Notes: generated from the sequence alone by a model not told the origin. A DNA stretch of 64,000 nucleotides from Siphonodentalium dalli (GCA_032622095.1 CP136063.1:67223897-67287896), one strand, 5' to 3'. Shown: positions 45,655 to 56,036, counted from the first letter of the stretch. Program-made: numbers and translations.

Positions 45655-46078
45655 ACTTATAATTGATTCAATGATACATCCCCGTTCATATCTATGTTAA
45701 TTCTGATGAAACATCCCCCTTCATATCTATGTTAGTTCCGATGATACATCCCTGTTCATATCTATGTTTATTCTGATGATATACATCCCCATCTAAATCT
45801 ATGTTTATTCTGATGATATACATCCTCATTCATATCTATGCTGATTCCGATGATGCATCCCTGTTCATATATATTTTGAATCTGATGATATACATCCTCA
45901 TTCATATCTTGCTGATTCCGATGATGCATCCCTGTTCATATATATTTTGAATCTGATGATATACATCCTCATTCATATCTATGCTGATTCCGATGATGCA
46001 TCCCTGTTCATATATTTTGAATCTGATATACATCCCCATCTAAATCTATGTTTATTCTGATGATTCATCCCTGAAATG
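45655..46078. repeat. Minisatellite, ~36 bp monomers with ~72 bp period
   Basis: Degenerate units of the form TCTGATGATACATCCC-TTCATATCTATGTT repeat about eleven times. From about 45800, pairs form a dimeric period (TTCCGATGATGCATCCCTG then GATGATATACATCCTCATTC). Confidence 0.85.
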
Positions 46079-46080
46079 AA

Positions 46081-46607
46081 ATCGGGTCAATAAAGTTTAT
46101 TTAAGATCATATTAAAAATCATCAACAAAATTATCACAGCACAGCCAGTGGCACAGCTAATATAAAACGGTATTAACTCATTACCACTCTGACCGCAGCT
46201 GACTACAACCCCCAGGTTACTTGACGTTGTGACGTTAAAAACTCAGCACACCTTGCCACGGCGACGTAATTTACGTCCCATTTCCTCAGAGATTTTGAAG
46301 TTTTAGTCGGCTTTAGCATGTTTTTACCTTAGTTCTGTGATCGCTGTCATTCTAATATAATGTTCTGATTGGATAGAATATACTTCAACCGCATACTTCA
46401 TGTAAAATTAAATAAATCATGATGATTAATGGAGAAAGCCACAAAAATTTGGTTTTTACTTTTATTAAATAAAAAGGTGTCAAAAGGTGCTTCTGAGGAA
46501 ATGACATAAAGTGACAAAATTGTGCTTGTGAGGAAATGTCGTAAGGTGTCAAAAGGCGCTTCTGAGTGGTAATGAGTTAAAGATAGTCAATAGTATGAAA
46601 TCGACAA
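46081..46607. other. No recognised feature
   Basis: It contains two related fragments, AAAAAGGTGTCAAAAGGTGC-TTCTGAGGAAATG and GTAAGGTGTCAAAAGGCGC-TTCTGAGTGGTAATGAG (46470-46577), a short local duplication; otherwise unassigned. Confidence 0.45.
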
Positions 46608-46636
46608 TAATGCCCTAAATAATTGACTTCTTAACC
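46608..46636. mobile_element. MITE family A start, cut by gap
   Basis: AATAATGCCCTAAATAATTG followed by ACTTCTTAACC is the first ~28 bp of family A, interrupted by the N block. Confidence 0.8.
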
Positions 46637-46736
46637 NNNNNNNNNNNNNNNNNNNNNNNNNNNNNNNNNNNNNNNNNNNNNNNNNNNNNNNNNNNNNNNN
46701 NNNNNNNNNNNNNNNNNNNNNNNNNNNNNNNNNNNN
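46637..46736. other. Assembly gap, exactly 100 N
   Basis: The round length marks an unsized scaffold gap. It falls inside a palindromic MITE and next to repeat O, where assembly would be expected to fail. Confidence 0.99.
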
Positions 46737-46980
46737 TGTGTGCGTGAAATTTGTCATGGATGTTAACAATGACATGTAGATCGGAACGAGTCCTTTTGGG
46801 GTCAATTGGCCAAAAAACATGGCCACCAGCAGCCATCTTGGATTTTACTCTTTGCATGACTAAATCCTTTGGCACATGTTAGACATTTCAATTAGCACCT
46901 TTCCTATTCCTCCATTTACTGTCAACCATTAAATTATTCCCCTACCTAAGTTGAGCTACAGTGTCATTGACACTTTCATT
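46737..46980 (+). repeat. Repeat family O, right-hand fragment
   Basis: It contains AAATTTGTCATGGATGTTAAC, GGCCAAAAAACATGGCCACC and CATCTTGGATTTTACTC, ending TATTCCCCTACCTAAGTTGA-GCTACAGTG like 42930-42975. Confidence 0.85.
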
Positions 46981-47674
46981 TGGATCCCAAGAGTACAGTG
47001 TTTTAAACAGACTTTGTATAACTTTTACGAACATTTTGTCATGAATGTTCTCACTTTGGAGAAAAAAGATTCCCATTTTTCCCAGTTAATTTTGAATGAA
47101 GATCTCAGTGCAAATTATAATAAAGTGCTTAATCGATGAGTTCGTTTGAGATATTCCACATAAATGTTTTGAGATCGCTTCTTCATAATTGTGTACGCAT
47201 GATTTGGAGGTTCAAATGAGCCATGTCGGTTTAACTATTGATGTGCGATACGCTTTAATTCTAGTTAGTGTATTCTCAGAATCTACGAGATCCAAATCTG
47301 TGCACACCTGTGAAAGGTGGGCTTAGACTCCCAGGTGTGCGTGCAGATGTAATCAATTTATCAGTAAGATACACACCTTCTAGTGTTCTTTGAAAACACT
47401 GCTGCTTTGAGGTCGTGCTGTATTAGCAGGGTACAAAGAGAATGTTTCTCTGTGTAATCAGTGATTATTTATAAAGCTAAATGACATGGAAGGAGAAATG
47501 TAACATATTGACTCCATCAGATGGTATACCAGAGAGGCTGCACTCCAGTGAAATCTCTTTGGTTTGTCATCACCTTGTTGGTGAGTTTGGAACTTTGGTT
47601 CTAAACTTAGCAAACATTCCAGAGTCCTGGTGTGATATGCTCTTGTTTAAGTCTTTAACTGGTCAATTGGATAC
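46981..47674. other. No recognised feature
   Basis: Two short plus-strand ORFs (46951-47139 and 47481-47678) are unassignable. A hairpin CACACCTG...CAGGTGTG lies at 47303-47338. Otherwise plain. Confidence 0.4.
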
Positions 47675-47891
47675 TTAACTCTTTGATTGCCAAGTCCGAT
47701 TAGATCGGCCCATAAAAACACTTGAAAAAAATTGAAAGTTTTTTTTGCATAAATAAGCATGTCATAGATGATATAAAAAACACCTGGATGAATTATTTTG
47801 GACATTTTAAGACCCAGAACCACCACCAGGAATTTATAGTAACAATTTCTGAAAAGTGAAAAACAGGATTCTCTGGCAATGAAAGACTTAA
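47675..47891. mobile_element. piggyBac-type element D, copy 4, without hairpin C
   Basis: TTAA-CTCTTTGATTGCC and, complement, TTAA-GTCTTTCATTGCC form the ends. The interior (ATAAAAAACACCTGGATGA, ACCACCAGGAATTTATAGTA) is colinear with 53780-53905 in copy 6, where the C module is present. It thus shows the D element before hairpin acquisition. Confidence 0.75.
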
Positions 47892-48094
47892 TTATGGGCA
47901 GTTAATTGATTCCCATTTATTCATTTGTAAGGATATACAGATTATTAAGTTCAGGTTGTGTTAGTCCAAGAATATGTACAAATTTAAATTGGTTAATCGC
48001 TCTATAGAAGCGCAAAAGAGCCGTTTCACTTTAATTAATACTTTTCTGTTGTGAAATCGATGCTAAGTTTCCTTTTAGTGCCAAGATTGCTTAA

Positions 48095-48199
48095 AGTAAT
48101 GCCCTAAATAATTGACTCCTTAACCACAGCAGAATTATGGGTAATTTTTCAGGATTTAGTCAGAAATATGGCTTGTTGCCATTCATTGGAAAGCTCTCA
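48095..48199. mobile_element. MITE family A, left arm
   Basis: AGTAATGCCCTAAATAATTG through to GGAAAGCTCTC. The right arm is replaced by unrelated sequence (from 48200). The 126-codon ORF from 48137 reads through this junction and is not supported as a gene. Confidence 0.75.
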
Positions 48200-48496
48200 C
48201 ACAGCCCCGGTTTTGACAAATTTAGGCAGGTCAGCTCGACTCGGTTGTCGGCCGAAAAACAAGACAACCACTGTCCCATGAGTGGCGGGGTTAATATATT
48301 TGGTAGTCGAATAAAAATCTTTTGTGTGACAACAAACCGAACCTTCATATGTGCTATATTCTTTGAGATATCGCCTGTTTCACACCATTACAATTATGTT
48401 CGGCAGTTTGTCCTTTTGTTCCTCGTTCCATCCCATTCAGCCATTTATCTTTATCCAAGTTTTAGTCTCTTGATGATAAATGCTGCAATGTCAAGT

Positions 48497-48857
48497 CTGA
48501 GTTTAGTGTGCACTTAATTCACCCACTGGGGACCTCATTCTGCATATCCTCATCTGCTATGGGAGACATAGACTCTGAATGAAGTTTCCAAATGGTGAAT
48601 ATTGTGATGTACACCCATTGGGAACCTTGATTATGCTGCGTCATCTGCCAATTTGGGCATATAGAGAAACTAAACTAAAAAAGAAATAGTCTATGTGAAG
48701 AAGTTTCTATTGAAATATGAAATATACTTTCCAGAGAAGATGAGGGCATGAGGCCTAAGCAGAATGAGGTCCCCAGAGGATGAATTTAGTGATGCTAGCC
48801 TGCTACCCTCTTGGGGAAATCATTCTGCAAAGGACAGGCACACTAAATTCAAGGTTG
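48497..48857. mobile_element. Element B-related composite (B2 type), copy 1
   Basis: Ends CAAGTCTGAGTTTAGTGTGC and, complement, CAACCTTGAATTTAGTGTGC. Two eroded B hairpin modules flank a spacer with GATGTACACCCATTGGGAAC, ATAGAGAAACTAAACTA and ACTTTCCAGAGAAGATGAGG. The spacer is inverted relative to 50306-50535. Confidence 0.75.
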
Positions 48858-48954
48858 CCCAGGCCCTGACGCATTCACCGAGACCTTCAGTTTCCAAGAC
48901 CAAACCATGCTTCCTAATACCCCCCTCCTGTCTGCCTCCTTGTGGTGATGGAGG

Positions 48955-49924
48955 CAGGGTTCGCGCTGGACTGAAATTTACTTTTGCCAAATAAAAATTA
49001 TTTTTTGCCAAATTTGTTTAGAATTTGCCAAATATTATCCCTAATAGTGTCATTTTATGCAACTTTGATTGATTTTGTTTTGACACTCGCGGTTTGATAA
49101 CAATAGAAAAGCAGTTAGTTAATTATTATAATCTCATCTCTATTGTGGTTTATCATACAACAATAAACTAATCACCGAACAATACAATGGTAGAAGCATT
49201 GCTTCATCAGAAGGAAACATCACAAGATGATTAGCTATGTAATCACCACCATCACACTAAATACGGGTTATCCCTCCACCCATCAATACTAATGCTATGA
49301 GATTAACTGCATCTTAACCCCCTTTAACCCAACAAACCGGCCAAAAACGGCCAAATAAAGCTGCAACAGCCTAAATTATCTTGGGTCTGTCTCAATAAAA
49401 CCATACAAATATGGATATCATTGGAACCGGCTCATTGACCACATTGTGATGGTTACAGTTATGCCATGTGCCAATGCATTCTCTTATATATGCGAGTCGA
49501 CCATAGGTCGCCTCGCATATATAAGAGAATGCATTGGCCTAAAAAAAATCTTTTTTTAACACTTTTTAATCTTTTTTCTTACATTCTTTAACAATTTTAT
49601 AATTTTTAATGTGTTAAGCCAATGCATTCTCTTATATATGCGAGGCGACCTATGGTCGACTCGCATATATAAGAGAATGCATTGGCACAGGGCCGTTCTG
49701 TTGGGTAAAGGGTTAATGGATGTGTTAACTTTTCCAAAAGCATATAAAACACAACCAATATAATTCCATTGTAATAATTTCCTAAAATGAATGGTATTGA
49801 TGACGATATTTTTCAACTTTATTGAGGAATTAAAAAGTGACTTGCCAAAACTTTTGCCAAATCAAAATATTTTTTGCCAAATGTGAATTATTTTTACCAT
49901 TGGCAAGTGGCAGCGCGAACCCTG
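48955..49924. mobile_element. hAT-type element H, complete copy (interrupted by F2)
   Basis: Perfect 14 bp inverted ends CAGGGTTCGCGCTG (48955) and CAGCGCGAACCCTG (ending 49924). The flanking 8 bp GATGGAGG and GATGTAGA agree at six positions, fitting a decayed hAT duplication. GCCAAA/TTTGGC-rich arms lie next to both ends. Without the F2 insertion it is about 570 bp. It has no transposase. Confidence 0.85.
49314..49716. mobile_element. piggyBac-type element F, copy 2, inside element H
   Basis: The left end TTAA-CCCCCCTTTAACCCAACA has a small duplication; the right end is TGTTGGGTAAAGGG-TTAA. It is in opposite orientation to F1. C hairpins are at 49470-49538 and 49618-49686. H1 at 16214-16226 shows the corresponding uninterrupted GCATCTTATTGG site. 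Confidence 0.88.
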
Positions 49925-50206
49925 GATGTAGACCTATAGGGACAGCTTCTCTTTTAAATTCTGCTCTGATGCTCTGGCGACCCTGTTGTTGACGTTTAGT
50001 GGAGGTACACTTAAGAATTCAGGCATGCTCTGTGTATCCGGATAAAGTATTGATTTGTGATAGCGTTCCCTCGTAATTTGGCCATCAACTCAATCCTTGA
50101 TAGAGAACATGCCCCGGGCGTGTAATTTTGGGTCATATTTAGTGTGGACCTCCCTCGGAGCCATATGTCTGTGTAAGGAATGAGGTACTTGAAAATGGCA
50201 CTCATT

Positions 50207-50970
50207 CAAGTCTGAGTTTAGTGTGCCTGTCATTTGCCGAATGAGGTCCCCACAGGGTGAATTTAGAAGATATCATGCATAGCGTGCTAGCATCACTAAA
50301 TTCACCCTCTGGGGGGCTCATTCTGCATAGGCCTCATCTTCTCTGGAAAGTTTCTTTATTATCAAATTTCTATAGAAACATCTTCACGTAGATTCTATTT
50401 ATTTTTTAGTTTAGTTTCTCTATGTAGCCCCAAAATTGGCAGACAACACATTGCACAATCGAGGTTCCCAATGGGTGTACATCACAATATTCACCATTTG
50501 GAAACTTCAATCTGAGTCTATGTCTCCCATAGCAGATGAGGCCTAAGCAGAATGAGGTCCCCAGAGGGTGAATTTAGTGATGCTAGCCCTCTATGCGATA
50601 TAGCATCACTAAGTTCACCCTCTGGGGACCTCATTCTGCTTAGGCCTCATCTTCTTTGGAAAGTTTCTTTATTATCAAATTTCTATAGAAACTTCTTCAG
50701 ATAGATTCTATTTCTTTTTTAGTTTAGTTTATCTATGTCCCTAATTTTGGCAGACGACACATTGCATAATCGAGGTTCCCAATGGGTGTACATCACAATA
50801 TTCACCATTTGGGAACATCAATCTGAATCTTGTGTCTTCCATAGCATATGAGGCCATGCAGAATGAGGTCCCCATAGGGTGAATTTGGTGATGCTATGCG
50901 GATAGCATCACTAAATTCACCCACTGGGGACCTCATTCTGCAAATGACAGGCACACTAAACTCAGGCTTG
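50207..50970. mobile_element. Element B2 array: hairpin-spacer-hairpin-spacer-hairpin
   Basis: The ends CAAGTCTGAGTTTAGTGTGC and complement (ending CTCAGGCTTG) enclose three B hairpin modules (50238-50325, 50550-50640, 50860-50942). They are separated by two direct ~230 bp spacers with AAAGTTTCTTTATTATCAAA, GTTTAGTTT and CAATGGGTGTACATCACAAT. The unit period is about 335 bp. It has no coding capacity. Confidence 0.85.
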
Positions 50971-51184
50971 CAATGATTGCTCAGATTAGATTACTAGCTG
51001 CTGGCTAACATCAGATCCCAGAATATCTCAACCATGGGAAAACTTTAATTTAGCTTGCTTCCATGCCTTCTAATAGGTGTGTCTGTGTGGGATAGCTTCA
51101 CCAATTTCCCCTCTGGAAACTTCATTCTGGGGATATAGCAACTGAACAGAAGGGAAAAAGTGACTAAAACAATGTTAATTATTC

Positions 51185-51797
51185 GTTGCGGGGGGGGGGG
51201 GGGGGGGGGGGGGTGTATACTGGAATCAGCTCGTCTGTCCGTCCGTTGTCCGTCCGTCGTCCGTCCGTGGATACAAATTTGTCCGGAGTTTTTTCTCAGT
51301 CGTTTTTTGATCAATTTCCGTGAAACTTGGCACAGACATCAACCACCATGGGAACCTGTGCACCTGCGATTATGACGTCCGTTGGACTTTTTTTGGTGGA
51401 GTTATCCCTCTTTTTCGACATGCATAATTTTGTCCGAGCTTTTATTCCTACATTTTTAGGTCAATGTATTTTAATCTTGGCACTGATATTTAGTAACATG
51501 GGAACCTGTGCACCTGCGATTATGATGTCTGTCTGACTTTTTTTTGTGGAGTTATTCCCCTTTTTCGACTTAGAACATTTTCGTAACATGCATAATTTTG
51601 TTCAAGCTTTTATTCCTACATTTTAGGTCAATAGGTTTAAGATTAGGATTAGGGTTGTGCACCTGCAATGGGAACTGTTATTTTATTATTTTAACTAAAT
51701 ATTTACTGACATGTGAAACATCTTAGTAATTTAAAAACACGGGGGGGGGGGGGGGGGTGTATCCTTAGTCCCATTGGGACAGTCACACCTCTAGTTT
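51185..51797 (+). repeat. TCCG-headed tandem repeat family N, copy 3
   Basis: It starts with 24 G (51190-51213), then TATACTGGAATCAGCTCG, TCCGTCCG tracts and about two and a half 170-180 bp units. It closes with another ~19 G run near 51739-51757 and TATCCTTAGTCCCATTGGGA-CAGTCACACC. G-runs at both ends bracket the element. Confidence 0.85.
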
Positions 51798-51814
51798 GAG
51801 ACTATAGATACTTC

Positions 51815-51920
51815 CCCAGATGATGAGGCCTAATCAAAATTAGGAGGATGATATTTAATGATGCCAGCTTGCTGTGTGGGATAGTGTCACTAAATTCACC
51901 CTCTGGGGACCCAATCATTC
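51815..51920. mobile_element. Element B2 remnant
   Basis: GATGAGGCCTAATCAAAATTA, then a weak hairpin with TAATGATGCCAGC and GTGTCACTAAATTC, ending ACCCTCTGGGGACCCA. An eroded single module. Confidence 0.6.
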
Positions 51921-52020
51921 CATATTTCAAGGCTTGTGTGTCACTGCGCCAGACACATCTCATCTTCCTGTGATATGTTCAAACTCTTGCCTGATGCTGT
52001 GGTTAACAGTGCAAGGGGTA

Positions 52021-52149
52021 CAGTAATGCCCTAAATAATCGACTCCTTAACACAGCAGAATTATTTTTAATTTTTCAGGATTTAGTCGGAAATATGGCTT
52101 GTTGCCATTCATCGGAAAGCTCTTAGTGAGAGCTTTCCGATGAATGGCA
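52021..52149. mobile_element. MITE family A, right arm truncated
   Basis: CAGTAATGCCCTAAATAATC through the centre GAAAGCTCTTAGTGAGAGC to GATGAATGGCA, after which the right arm stops. Confidence 0.8.
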
Positions 52150-52348
52150 GGTCAGTGTTGTGATGAGAGTATGGTATCAGCAGTAAGCCTGAGGGGGCAG
52201 GGGGGGTATTTTCGGTGACAACCACCTCCCAAATTTCTCGATTTTGGTCAGAATCAGCATAATTAAAACCCTACTTATATGTTCACAACACTGGGAAATT
52301 ATCTCCTTTAGTCCAAATGACAGTTTAATAGTTTTGGCAGCTAATGTT

Positions 52349-52618
52349 TTAACCCTTTGAGTGCCAGGTCTGATTTTTGTATCAACCCATATACCCTGTG
52401 CCAATGCATTCTCTTATATATGCGAGTCGACCATAGGTCGCCTCGCATATATAAGAGAATGCATTGGCCTAACAAATTTTTCATCATTTGTTATTATTTG
52501 TTACAATTTTTTACAATTTGAATAATTTTTTTTAAATCTAAAAAAAAAAATTTAGGGCTGATTTTACAGACCGTAAATTAGGGCCGATGAGATCGGCCCC
52601 TGGCACTGAAAGGGTTAA
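52349..52618. mobile_element. piggyBac-type MITE D, copy 5, with one C hairpin
   Basis: TTAA-CCCTTTGAGTGCCAGG at the left and CCTGGCACTGAAAGGG-TTAA at the right, both intact. Hairpin C forward is at 52400-52468. GGGCCGATGAGATCGGCCCC near the right end is an extra palindrome. Confidence 0.9.
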
Positions 52619-52929
52619 TAGAAAAATTGAAAATTTTGCAAATACTGGCTGATAGGTATTTGTCTACACATACTTGCATTAGAGTTTCCAGGTGAGTGTT
52701 TGATGAGAGTACGGTACCAGCAGTATAAGCCCTTTTTTGACACAAAAACTTGGGACTGGGCTTTTCTTCAGAAGACCTCCATATGCAAAGTCTCAGTTTG
52801 CATTCATAGTGATATTAAATATATTGTTGCGTTTTGATATGAATCATGTCATGTATTATTTATGAAACAAATTTGTTTCATGTTTTATTATGTTAGATAA
52901 ATATTCAAAACAGGACACAATGATCATCC

Positions 52930-53245
52930 ATGTTTCGGCCCGGTGTGAGAAAATTTGGAAATCTGAACATACAAATTGAAAAATCCTAGCATCTATTGAA
53001 CGGCCTCAAGGTTTCCAAGTGTTAGAAATATAGCCCACTGATGGTCATTTCGGTTCACAATTTGGACCAAAAGTAGGAAAGTATGCAAATATTTGTCTAA
53101 AAACAAAATATTCCCGACCAATAAATAGTTGGGAAATGATCTATTCAATTTCAACCTATTGTTTGGTGAGAAATTTCCAACTATTGTTGTGTTGGGTATT
53201 CTATTTCAAACAGTTGAAATTTTTTACCAAGGTTAGGGGAGAGGT
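52930..53245. repeat. Repeat family X, single-unit copy
   Basis: TTTCGGCCCGGTGTGAGAAA, AAATCCTAGCATCTA and GGAAAGTATGCAAATATT, ending ACCAAGGTTAGGGG, match 5365-6130 in order but without the internal duplication. Confidence 0.75.
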
Positions 53246-53627
53246 GAGACACCCCAATCCCCCTGTCACCACGGCCCTGCAACAAGTATTATGACTATTA
53301 AACAGTAATGATTGAGTCACAATTAATATTATATTTTATTTATGCTAGCCCGCTATTCTGCAAATGACAGACACACTAAACTCACGCTTGTATGAATGTT
53401 CATTACTAAGAGGAAATATAATGGAGTGTTCAATCATTTTGTTCAGGTTTTCCATTCCTGAGTTATTCATCTTTGTTTATCTGAAAATGCTTATTTTTGG
53501 GTCCTGTCTGTCTGAGTATCTCAGCCATAGGTTATAGCCCATATAATTATAAGTCAGTATGCCACTTGGGGTATGCACCAGCCGACAGCCCAGCTCTTGT
53601 TTCTAACTATTTCCTTATTATAGTCTG

Positions 53628-54121
53628 TTAACCCTTTCAGTGCCAGGGGCCGATCTCATCGGCCCTAATGTACAGTCTGTAAAATCGGCCCTAAAAAATA
53701 ATGTTTTTTGTTTTGTTTTTTTTAGATTTTTTTTGTTTTTTTTTTTGGTTGAATTTTTTTTGGGTATGCTTAAGCATGATATAGCGAATTTATAAAAAAC
53801 AAACTGGATAAAACTTTAGAGGCATGTTATAACTCAAAACTATCACCAAGTATTCATAGTAATAATTTTGATGCCCATGAAAACCGTAAGATTCCCTGGC
53901 ACTAAACCTACAAAATAAGTCTGTTAAAGAATATAAGAAATAATCATTAAAATTGTAAAATATTGTAAAAAATAATAACAAATGATGAAAAAATGTTAGG
54001 CCAATGCATTCTCTTATATATGCGAGGCGACCTATGGTCGACTCGCATATATAAGAGAATGCATTGGCACAGGGTATGTGGGTTGATACAAAAATCGGAC
54101 CTGGCACTGAAAGGGTTTTAA
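53628..54121. mobile_element. piggyBac-type element D, longest copy (6), with one C hairpin
   Basis: TTAA-CCCTTTCAGTGCCAGG at 53628 and CCTGGCACTGAAAGGG ending before TTAA (54118-54121). GGCCGATCTCATCGGCCC is near the left end. A D-interior segment like copy 4 is followed by an internal D-like end (TTCCCTGGCACTA, 53893), then the C linker and hairpin C reverse at 54000-54068. The internal terminus suggests the C module joined at an old D end. Confidence 0.85.
54000..54068 (-). repeat. Hairpin module C, reverse
   Basis: Typical 69 bp module; outer flank CACAGGGTATG, inner flank TGTTAG. Confidence 0.9.
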
Positions 54122-54235
54122 CCACCTTATTATGTAGCATTAATTCCTACCACTTTTGTGAGTCTACTGGAGCAACTACTATTACACTAAATGACAATAG
54201 TCACTATATCAGTCTTGGATACTTTATGTATGGGA

Positions 54236-54293
54236 GACTCGCATATAAGAGAATGCATTGGCACAGGGTTTTCACAACAAGGGGGGGGGGGGG
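54236..54293 (-). repeat. Half of hairpin C next to a 13-G run
   Basis: ACTCGCATATAAGAGAATGC-ATTGGCACAGGG is one arm of module C with a 2 bp deletion (TATATA to TATA), followed by CACAACAA and 13 G (54281-54293). Confidence 0.75.
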
Positions 54294-54299
54294 TGCAAT

Positions 54300-54849
54300 A
54301 GGTTTGTAACTGCTTAATGTGATTTTGCGAGACCTCTCTACTGACAATAGGGGTTAATATACTTGCTACTAAGATTCGTCCCTGGCCATGTTTCGCCACA
54401 AATGAATGATTTTCTGGTACAATTTGTCAATGTAATACTTGTGGATCAGACAGGGTTAATATGAAGTTTGCGTGTATATATAAAACATTACAGTAATTGA
54501 AGTACGATCCAGAGTCTATTTCATTGGTGCCTTCAGACAGTCTGGCATGGTAATTACGGGTCTCCCGGAGAATTCATTGCCGCCTATTGGACCAAATAAC
54601 TTGCTAATGTCCAAGGCCCATTAGATTTCCTATTTCTTATTAGGCGAGAAATGATCACCTCTCTTTTTCGCCCACTTTAAATGACGCTCTACTGGGAATC
54701 TCCATCCACACCCTTTGATGGCCAATATTATTTACAGTTAGCATTCTTATACTCTCCCCTTAAGTGCAAATTGTTGATGTATGCCTGGTATGGAGCATTA
54801 TGCTCTGTCTTTTCCGGAAGTCACTGGCGTGATTATGGAATGTTGGTAC
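54300..54849. other. Repeat-free stretch
   Basis: No repeat match in the window and no recognisable coding domain. The part at 54500-54680 is more GC-balanced than its surroundings and is a fair place to look for conserved non-coding sequence. Confidence 0.35.
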
Positions 54850-55640
54850 CCATATTTGGGCATTAAAAATGTCCAATATCTTCTAACAACACAAAATGTT
54901 TATGAGACTCGTTTTGAATGCAAATATTATTTGCATTAATATTCTCAAGACAAAAATAGTAACATTTTTTGTCTCAGATCATGGAAAAATCAATCTCTTT
55001 GAAAAGCTGACAAATATCCTAATGGATGTACGTCTCTAGAAGTGCATGTCCATTATATTATGTAATAAACCATTTTCCTGGCATAGTAAATGTTTTGTGA
55101 GAATCATAGTATTTAGAAAAAGTTATAAATACTACAAGATGCGAAAGAATAATTAGAAATAGTTATAAAATACAATAAGGCGCGAAAGAATAATCAGTCA
55201 TGAATATCATTGACTAATAAAAACTCGAAGATGATGTCTCCTATATTGCAATGAGTATAATGAATTATGGATATATCGCCTGTATTAAATTTTCCAACAA
55301 TTGTTGAGTTTAACAATGCAAGGGAAAATGGTCAACATGTGAAGTGATCTGTTATGCCATAAACCAACGAAATCGCACGTATATAGTCTGTGCCACTCTC
55401 CAATGAAATGGAGGGAATCCCTTCAAAACAGAACCTAATGTTAATAGAGAGTTCTAGAGACGTACATCCGATATAGGTCTTTCGTCAGCATTTCAAAGAG
55501 ACTGTGTCATTTTGGCATTAAAAATATCCTATATCTTCCAACAACACAAAATGTTTTTGAGACTCAGTTTGAATGCAAATTTTATTTCCATTATTCTCAA
55601 ACAAAAATAGCAACATTTTCTGTCCCAGATCATGGAAACT
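54850..55640. repeat. Pair of ~130 bp direct repeats with an inverted 50 bp piece
   Basis: TAACAACACAAAATGTTTATGA-type sequence at 54862-54990 recurs directly at 55513-55640 (GGCATTAAAAATRTCC, GATCATGGAAA). GATGTACGTCTCTAGAA at 55025-55041 recurs inverted at 55447-55465 (TTCTAGAGACGTACATCC). It could be a degraded element with complex ends. Confidence 0.55.
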
Positions 55641-55647
55641 GTTATTT

Positions 55648-56036
55648 CCGGGTTAGCATCACCAAATTCACCCTCTGGGGACTTCATTCTTCATGGCCTC
55701 ATCTTCTATGGGTGACATAGACTCCGATTAAAGTTCTCAAAATGTTGAATATTTGATGTACACCCATTGGGAACCTTAAATTCCTTAATTATGCAATGTG
55801 TCATCTGCCAATTTGGGGATATAGAGAAACTAAACTAACAAAGAAATAGAATCTGTGTGAAGAGGTTTCTATAAAAATTTGACAATAAAGAAACTTTCCA
55901 GAGAAGTTGAGGCCTAAGAAGAATGAGGTCCCCAGAGGGTGCATTTAGTGATGTTAGCCCGCTATGTGGGATAGCGTCACTAAATTCACCCTCTGGGGAC
56001 CTCATTCGGCAAATGACAGGCACATTAAACTCAGAC
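55648..56036. mobile_element. Element B2-related composite, copy 3
   Basis: A half hairpin (TTAGCATCACCAAATTCACC, CTCTGGGGACTTCATTC) is followed by the spacer in the 48497 orientation (GATGTACACCCATTGGGAAC, AACTTTCCAGAGAAG) and a full hairpin. It ends GACAGGCACATTAAACTCAG. The left terminus is missing. Confidence 0.75.

Noticed and set aside
48137-48517. 126-codon plus ORF
   Set aside because: It begins within the left arm of MITE A and reads into unrelated sequence; the junction argues against a real gene.
27417-54140. Recurrent peptide CANAFSYICESTIGRLAYIRECIGL-type ORFs
   Set aside because: This is the translation of hairpin C; because the module is palindromic, both strands give similar peptides.
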